Source of the DNA: Paracoccaceae bacterium
Lineage (GTDB): Bacteria > Pseudomonadota > Alphaproteobacteria > Rhodobacterales > Rhodobacteraceae
Assembly (NCBI GenBank): GCA_009920225.1
Contig: RGAJ01000042.1
Coordinates: 1-9,988, forward strand
Direction of reading: 5' to 3'
Length of the DNA: 9,988 nt
Numbering within the stretch: the first letter of the stretch is position 1; each line of letters begins with the position of its first letter. The notes below the pieces were generated by a model. It had not been told where the DNA came from. It did not search any database and was given only the letters and a program-made list of their open reading frames with translations. Position numbers and translations under genes: made by a program. Of the stretch, positions 6,165 to 9,988 are shown piece after piece.

Positions 6165-7142
6165 ATGATTTTGGACGGTATTCGCAAGAATTCATTTGTT
6201 GTCTTTGGCAGGGCGGGCATGGACATGTTTGCCGGTCCAGCTGGCACCAAAAGCGAAGATGCCGAAACATTCCGCGCAGACCTAGGCGGGTCCTCTGCAA
6301 ACATTTGTGCAGGGATTTGCAAATTGGGCGGACGTGCGGCATTGGTGACAAGCGTATCTGATGACGCTGTGGGTCGGTTTTGCATCAATCGCTTGCGGCA
6401 TTACGGTGTCGATACCACCTATGTCCGATCAATTGGTGGTGAATATCGGACATCTTTGGCGGTCTACGAAAGCCGTTTGGACGATTTTCAAAACGTGATT
6501 TACCGCAATGGCGCGGCAGATTTTCAAGTGACCGAAGCGGATGTGGACCGTGTCGAGTATTCGCAATTTGGCGCGCTGATCACCGCGGGCACTGTCTTGG
6601 CGGCAGAACCATCGCGCAGCGCCACATTCCGCGCCTTTGAGAATGCCAAAGCGGCAGGGCTGCCTGTGATTTTTGACATCGATTATCGCCCCTATTCGTG
6701 GCCCTCGGCAGAGGTTGCGTCCGAGGTCCTAACCAAAGCGGGCGAGAGCAGCGATATGATTGTCGGGAATGACGAAGAATTTGGCTTTATGGCTGGTGGC
6801 ATCGAAAAAGGGTTGGACATGGCCAGATCATTGGCAGACCGTTCTGGGCGCATTGTCATTTACAAAATGGGACCCAAGGGTGCGATCACATTTGCCGATG
6901 GCCAAGAAATTACCACAGGGGTGTTTCCCACCGATCCGATCAAGCCCGTCGGCGCAGGCGATAGCTTTATGGCGGGTCTATTATCTGCGCTTGCGGCTGG
7001 GGCCACAATCAAACAGGCTGTTCTGCAGGGGTCTGCCTGTGCCGCGATTGTGGTGTCAAAACCGGGTTGTGCGCCTGCGATGCCCTTGCCCGAAGAGTTA
7101 AACGAATTTCTCGCCCAACATCCAACCCTGCTCGAGGTTTGA
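6165..7142 (+). CDS. iolC: 5-dehydro-2-deoxygluconokinase-like PfkB carbohydrate kinase (IolC)
   Basis: This 325-residue ribokinase/PfkB-family enzyme in inositol catabolism uses ATP to phosphorylate 5-dehydro-2-deoxy-D-gluconate (DKG) to the 6-phosphate. Substrate-side motif GGSSAN is at residues 41-46. DIDYRPYSW at 171-179 is a signature close to that of IolC proteins. The C-terminal anion hole and catalytic base are in GAGDSFMAG at 263-271 (Asp266). The start ATG at 6165 follows AGGG by 5 nt. Many proteobacterial IolC proteins carry a fused DUF2090 aldolase-like domain; this one does not, and a separate class II aldolase is encoded two genes downstream. It heads a tight three-gene operon with the IolB-like gene starting 1 nt after its stop. 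A different 2-keto sugar acid substrate is possible, but the neighbours support DKG. Confidence 0.88.
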   Translation: MILDGIRKNSFVVFGRAGMDMFAGPAGTKSEDAETFRADLGGSSANICAGICKLGGRAALVTSVSDDAVGRFCINRLRHYGVDTTYVRSIGGEYRTSLAVYESRLDDFQNVIYRNGAADFQVTEADVDRVEYSQFGALITAGTVLAAEPSRSATFRAFENAKAAGLPVIFDIDYRPYSWPSAEVASEVLTKAGESSDMIVGNDEEFGFMAGGIEKGLDMARSLADRSGRIVIYKMGPKGAITFADGQEITTGVFPTDPIKPVGAGDSFMAGLLSALAAGATIKQAVLQGSACAAIVVSKPGCAPAMPLPEELNEFLAQHPTLLEV

Positions 7143-7143
7143 C

Positions 7144-7980
7144 ATGCATATTGCCCCTTTTGATAATAAAAACAAACCTATCGTCGATGTGGACAATGAC
7201 AAAGTTCCATTGAATTACTTTAATATCGTGAAACTCAAAAAGGGTGAAGCATTTGAATACCAAGTGCCCGGATATGAAACCTGTATTGCGCCGGCGACAG
7301 GCACCGTCGATGTGGATGTCGAAGGTGTGAGCTTTGCCAAACTGGGCAATCGGGGCGTCGATGTGTGGGACGGTGAACCCGAAGGCGTCTATGTCCCCGT
7401 CGGGGCAAAAACCACCATGGTGTGCGTGTCTGAAACGGCCGAAGTCTTTGTTGCTGGCGCAAAATATGACACCGTTCTTGACCCTTTTGACGTGCGGGTT
7501 CCGGATTTGGTGCAATACGGGTCCGATGACACAAAGACCCATCGAAAAATCAAACACATCTTGGGCCAAAAACAGCATGGCAAAGTTGGACGGTTGTTGG
7601 TCAGCGAATTGTTTACGGTTGGCGCCGGTGGTTGGTCTGGCTTTCCAAGCCACAAACATGACACCAATCGCCTGCCCGATGAAACGCGGCATGATGAAAC
7701 CTATAATTTCCGCTTCAAACCGAATTGGGGATCTGGGCTTCAGATGTTGCAACGCCATGACAACGAACCGGGTGATGCGTATCATATCGTAGATGGATCA
7801 ACCGTATGCATCGATAATGGATATCATCCCTGCTGTGTCTTGCCCGGGTATGAGATGTATTATTTCACCATTCTTGGCGGATTGACCCAACGTAGCTTGG
7901 TGCAATATTTCCAACCCACACATGCCTATCAAATTGAAACCATTCCCGGGATCAAGGATATGGTGGCCAAGTTCAAATGA
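7144..7980 (+). CDS. iolB: 5-deoxy-glucuronate isomerase-like cupin protein (IolB)
   Basis: IolB converts 5-deoxy-D-glucuronate to 5-dehydro-2-deoxy-D-gluconate, the substrate of IolC. The protein is 278 residues, close to the usual ~270, with the bicupin layout of the KduI/IolB family. The C-terminal metal site is visible as H170 and H172 in WSGFPSHKHD, E185 in HDETYNF and H228 in NGYHP; PGYEMYYF follows, as in family members. The N-terminal half has the degenerate cupin typical of IolB. The ATG lies 1 nt after the iolC stop, with GAGG 6 nt upstream inside the iolC end, and the last bases overlap the aldolase start (ATGA), so all three proteins are probably made together. Spacing insertions near residues 173-183 differ from the most common IolB form I recall, so a related deoxyuronate substrate is possible. 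Confidence 0.85.
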   Translation: MHIAPFDNKNKPIVDVDNDKVPLNYFNIVKLKKGEAFEYQVPGYETCIAPATGTVDVDVEGVSFAKLGNRGVDVWDGEPEGVYVPVGAKTTMVCVSETAEVFVAGAKYDTVLDPFDVRVPDLVQYGSDDTKTHRKIKHILGQKQHGKVGRLLVSELFTVGAGGWSGFPSHKHDTNRLPDETRHDETYNFRFKPNWGSGLQMLQRHDNEPGDAYHIVDGSTVCIDNGYHPCCVLPGYEMYYFTILGGLTQRSLVQYFQPTHAYQIETIPGIKDMVAKFK

Positions 7981-8804
7981 CCCTTGTCACCCTGTCCGAC
8001 GTCTTGCAACCCGCACTGCGTGATGGATATGCCGTCGCGGGGTTGGTCACGCTTGGGTGGGAGGATATGCGTGCCTATGTCGCCGCCGCCGAAGCGGAAA
8101 ATGTGCCCGTTATTTTACAAGCGGGACCCTCATGCCGTGCGCATACGCCCCTGCCGATTTTGGGGGCGATGTTTCGGCAGTTGGCGGATTCCGCATCGGT
8201 TCCAGTGGTTGCACATCTGGATCATGGTTATACGGTGGAAGACTGTAAAATCGCCCTCGACTGCGGGTTCACGTCGGTGATGTATGATGGGTCGAGCAAA
8301 CCTTTGTCACAAAATATCGACGAAACCGCAGGGATTGCAGAAATGGCCCATGCTGCGGGTGCGTCATGCGAAGGTGAAATCGGCTTTGTCGGGTACGCAG
8401 GGGGCGCCGCATCGAACGGAACCGACCCGAATGAGGCCGCAAAATTTGCCGCAGAAACGGGTGTCGATGCAATGGCGATATCCGTTGGTAACGTTCATTT
8501 GCAACAGAACAAAGACGGCCAATTGGACAGCAAACGCATTGCAGAGATCGAAGCGCTGACCCAAGTCCCCCTTGTCATTCATGGTGGATCGGGTGTGCCA
8601 ATGGATCAACGCACCGTTTTGGCGCGCACGACACATATCTGCAAATTCAACATTGGAACCGAACTGCGGATGGCTTTTGGCGCGGCACTGCGCAAGGCCG
8701 TCAATGATGATCCGGATCGTTTCGACCGGCTTCAAATCCTGTCGGAAACCCACGCACCGCTGGTTGATGCAACGCGTTTGGTGCTTCGGGGGTTAAAGGG
8801 ATAG
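7977..8804 (+). CDS. iolJ: Class II aldolase, probable 6-phospho-5-dehydro-2-deoxy-D-gluconate aldolase (IolJ-like)
   Basis: This 275-residue zinc-dependent class II (fructose-bisphosphate/tagatose type) aldolase is expected to split phosphorylated DKG into dihydroxyacetone phosphate and malonate semialdehyde. Catalytic Asp82 and zinc ligand His83 are in AHLDHGYT; the other ligands are His174 (VGNVH) and His202 (IHGGSGVP). Glu134 lies in the CEGEIG loop, and phosphate-binding residues are in GGSG (203-206) and NIGTE (225-229). Length is normal for the short FbaA/IolJ/GatY group. The start overlaps the IolB stop by 4 nt. Sequence alone does not separate IolJ from fructose- or tagatose-bisphosphate aldolases; the assignment rests on the IolC-IolB-aldolase order. 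It is the last gene of the operon, and no clear terminator follows. Confidence 0.85.
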   Translation: MTLVTLSDVLQPALRDGYAVAGLVTLGWEDMRAYVAAAEAENVPVILQAGPSCRAHTPLPILGAMFRQLADSASVPVVAHLDHGYTVEDCKIALDCGFTSVMYDGSSKPLSQNIDETAGIAEMAHAAGASCEGEIGFVGYAGGAASNGTDPNEAAKFAAETGVDAMAISVGNVHLQQNKDGQLDSKRIAEIEALTQVPLVIHGGSGVPMDQRTVLARTTHICKFNIGTELRMAFGAALRKAVNDDPDRFDRLQILSETHAPLVDATRLVLRGLKG

Positions 8805-8910
8805 TGGTATTTTCCAGAACTTGGGTAGGATGACTTGCATATCACAGGGCAATACCTGAGCAATCTATGAAAAACCTAAGGTAACATCGAACGCATAAAC
8901 GATGTACCGA
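8805..8910. other. Convergent intergenic region without clear features
   Basis: This 106-bp gap lies between the convergent aldolase and PaaE genes. I see no open frame of note and no strong intrinsic terminator. The best structure is a 6-bp stem with a 10-nt loop (8884-8905), followed on the minus strand after 9 nt by five T residues, too loose to call. Confidence 0.6.
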
Positions 8911-9966
8911 TCATTCGTCGTATTCGACCGAAACGGATGCAGTTTTTGGATAGGCTTGGCACGACAAAACGTAACCTGCGGCCACTTCGTAATCTTCAAG
9001 GGCGTGGTTCACGCGCATTTCCACGTGGCCGTCTGTGACTTTGCAGCGGCAGGTGGAACAGACGCCTGCCTTGCAGGCATAAGGCGCTTCGATGCCGGCG
9101 GCCAAGGCGGCATCAAGAACCGACATATCAGATCCGCCGCTTAGGTCGCGGGACACCCCGTCTATAACGACTTTCAATGCCACATCTGTGGTTTTCGCTT
9201 GTGTTTGGACCGCAGGTTTTGGGCGCGCATTTGGCGTCCCAAACAATTCATATTTAATATTGTTCTGGTCCATCCCAAACTCTTGCAAGGTATTGGCGAT
9301 GGTTGTCATGGCCTCTTGCGGTCCGCAGATAAATGCAGTGTCAAAATTTGGCACATGCAGCCATTTTGTGAACAAATCCTGCAGCTTGGGCCTGTCCAGT
9401 CGGCCAGAAAAAAATTCGATATCTTCTTGTCCAGTTTTCAGGATATGAACCACGTTTAGGCGGTTCATATATTTATTTTTCAGATCCTCTAACTCTTCTT
9501 TGAACATGATGGTTTGGATGGATCGATTGGCATAGACCAGTGAAAATGTTGATCGGGTCTCTGTCTCTAATGTGGTGCGGATGATCGACAAAAGGGGGGT
9601 GATGCCCGATCCGATGGCAAAGCCCACATAGGCGCGCGATTGTTCGGGGGACAAAGGCGTGTGAAAATGCCCCATGGGTGACAGGGCCTGCAGCGTGTCG
9701 CCGATTTTCAATTCGGCATTGGCCCAATTTGAAAACGCCCCGCCGTCAACCCGTTTGATGCCGACTTGAACCGCCTGACCGCCAACGGGGGAACATATGG
9801 AATAGGAACGCCGCACCTCAGCCCCGTCAATCATATGCTTGAACGTCAGATACTGGCCTTGGACAAAGGACAAGACCGATCCGTCCGTTGGCATCAGGCT
9901 GACCACAACCGCATCGGCGGTGGTCGGTTCAATCGCGGTGACAGTCAGATCAATGAATTTGGCCAT
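8911..9966 (-). CDS. paaE: Phenylacetyl-CoA epoxidase reductase subunit PaaE
   Basis: This 351-residue iron-sulfur flavoprotein passes electrons from NAD(P)H through FAD and a [2Fe-2S] cluster to the PaaABC(D) diiron epoxidase that makes 1,2-epoxyphenylacetyl-CoA. The ferredoxin-NADP reductase-like FAD domain shows RRSYSICS at residues 52-59. The NAD(P) domain shows GSGITP at 119-124 and CGP at 214-216. The C-terminal plant-type ferredoxin has C298-x4-C303-x2-C306 and C336, in the PaaE-typical context PYACKAGVCSTC and AAGYVLSCQA. Long stretches match the E. coli PaaE pattern as I remember it, including NRSIQTIMF. AAAGGA lies 6 nt before the ATG. PaaE usually closes the paaABCDE operon, so paaD and the rest should lie just beyond the right edge on the same strand. 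A related oxygenase reductase is the main alternative. Confidence 0.93.
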   Translation of the reverse strand: MAKFIDLTVTAIEPTTADAVVVSLMPTDGSVLSFVQGQYLTFKHMIDGAEVRRSYSICSPVGGQAVQVGIKRVDGGAFSNWANAELKIGDTLQALSPMGHFHTPLSPEQSRAYVGFAIGSGITPLLSIIRTTLETETRSTFSLVYANRSIQTIMFKEELEDLKNKYMNRLNVVHILKTGQEDIEFFSGRLDRPKLQDLFTKWLHVPNFDTAFICGPQEAMTTIANTLQEFGMDQNNIKYELFGTPNARPKPAVQTQAKTTDVALKVVIDGVSRDLSGGSDMSVLDAALAAGIEAPYACKAGVCSTCRCKVTDGHVEMRVNHALEDYEVAAGYVLSCQAYPKTASVSVEYDE

Positions 9967-9988
9967 CGTCGGTCCTTTAGATACATTT

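Noticed and set aside
7009..7785. 258-codon minus-strand open frame across the iolC end and iolB.
   Set aside because: Composition is that of an antisense shadow of strongly supported genes; no motif is recognisable.
8884..8905. Hairpin (ACATCG/CGATGT, 10-nt loop) as a terminator for paaE.
   Set aside because: The stem is short and AT-rich, and the T-run follows only after 9 nt, so it does not fit an intrinsic terminator.

Overview
The window looks like chromosomal DNA of an alphaproteobacterium, most likely a marine Rhodobacterales (Roseobacter-like) organism. This rests on moderate GC, the gene content (PaaE-type reductase, FCD-type GntR regulator, iol-type catabolic genes, paired Gfo/Idh dehydrogenases) and compact operons with stop/start overlaps. 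The taxonomic call is an inference from gene style, not from a marker gene. I see no tRNA, rRNA, CRISPR array, transposase or phage gene.

Left part (1-2450, all minus strand). A putative FAD:protein FMN transferase (ApbE) gene is followed by a GntR/FCD regulator. The regulator overlaps, by ATGA, a DapA-family lyase/aldolase gene that runs off the left edge. Just upstream of apbE lies what I read as the C-terminal remnant of a diflavin (sulfite-reductase-alpha-like) NADPH reductase. Its N-terminal portion is missing, and the sequence changes directly into a divergent cytochrome P450 gene (plus strand, 2450-3655). This looks like a recombination scar that left apbE without its usual neighbour.

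Central part (3714-8804). Two divergent operons share a 126-bp control region at 6039-6164, which carries an 18-bp LacI-type palindrome. The minus-strand operon encodes two dissimilar Gfo/Idh/MocA-family NAD(P)-dependent dehydrogenases. The plus-strand operon encodes an IolC-like PfkB kinase, an IolB-like isomerase and an IolJ-like class II aldolase, almost without gaps (1-nt spacing, then an ATGA overlap). Together they look like the two ends of a cyclitol (inositol-type) pathway: oxidation of a polyol or sugar, and final conversion of a deoxyuronate to DHAP plus malonate semialdehyde. The connecting enzymes IolE and IolD, the semialdehyde dehydrogenase IolA, a transporter and the LacI regulator are not in the window. 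The module therefore depends on genes elsewhere or feeds from an unusual substrate.

Right part (8911-9966, minus strand). A complete PaaE-type reductase of the phenylacetyl-CoA epoxidase reads toward the iol-like operon. It is probably the last gene of a paaABCDE operon that continues beyond the right edge. P450 and the downstream dehydrogenase gene converge on a strong hairpin that can act as a terminator in both directions.
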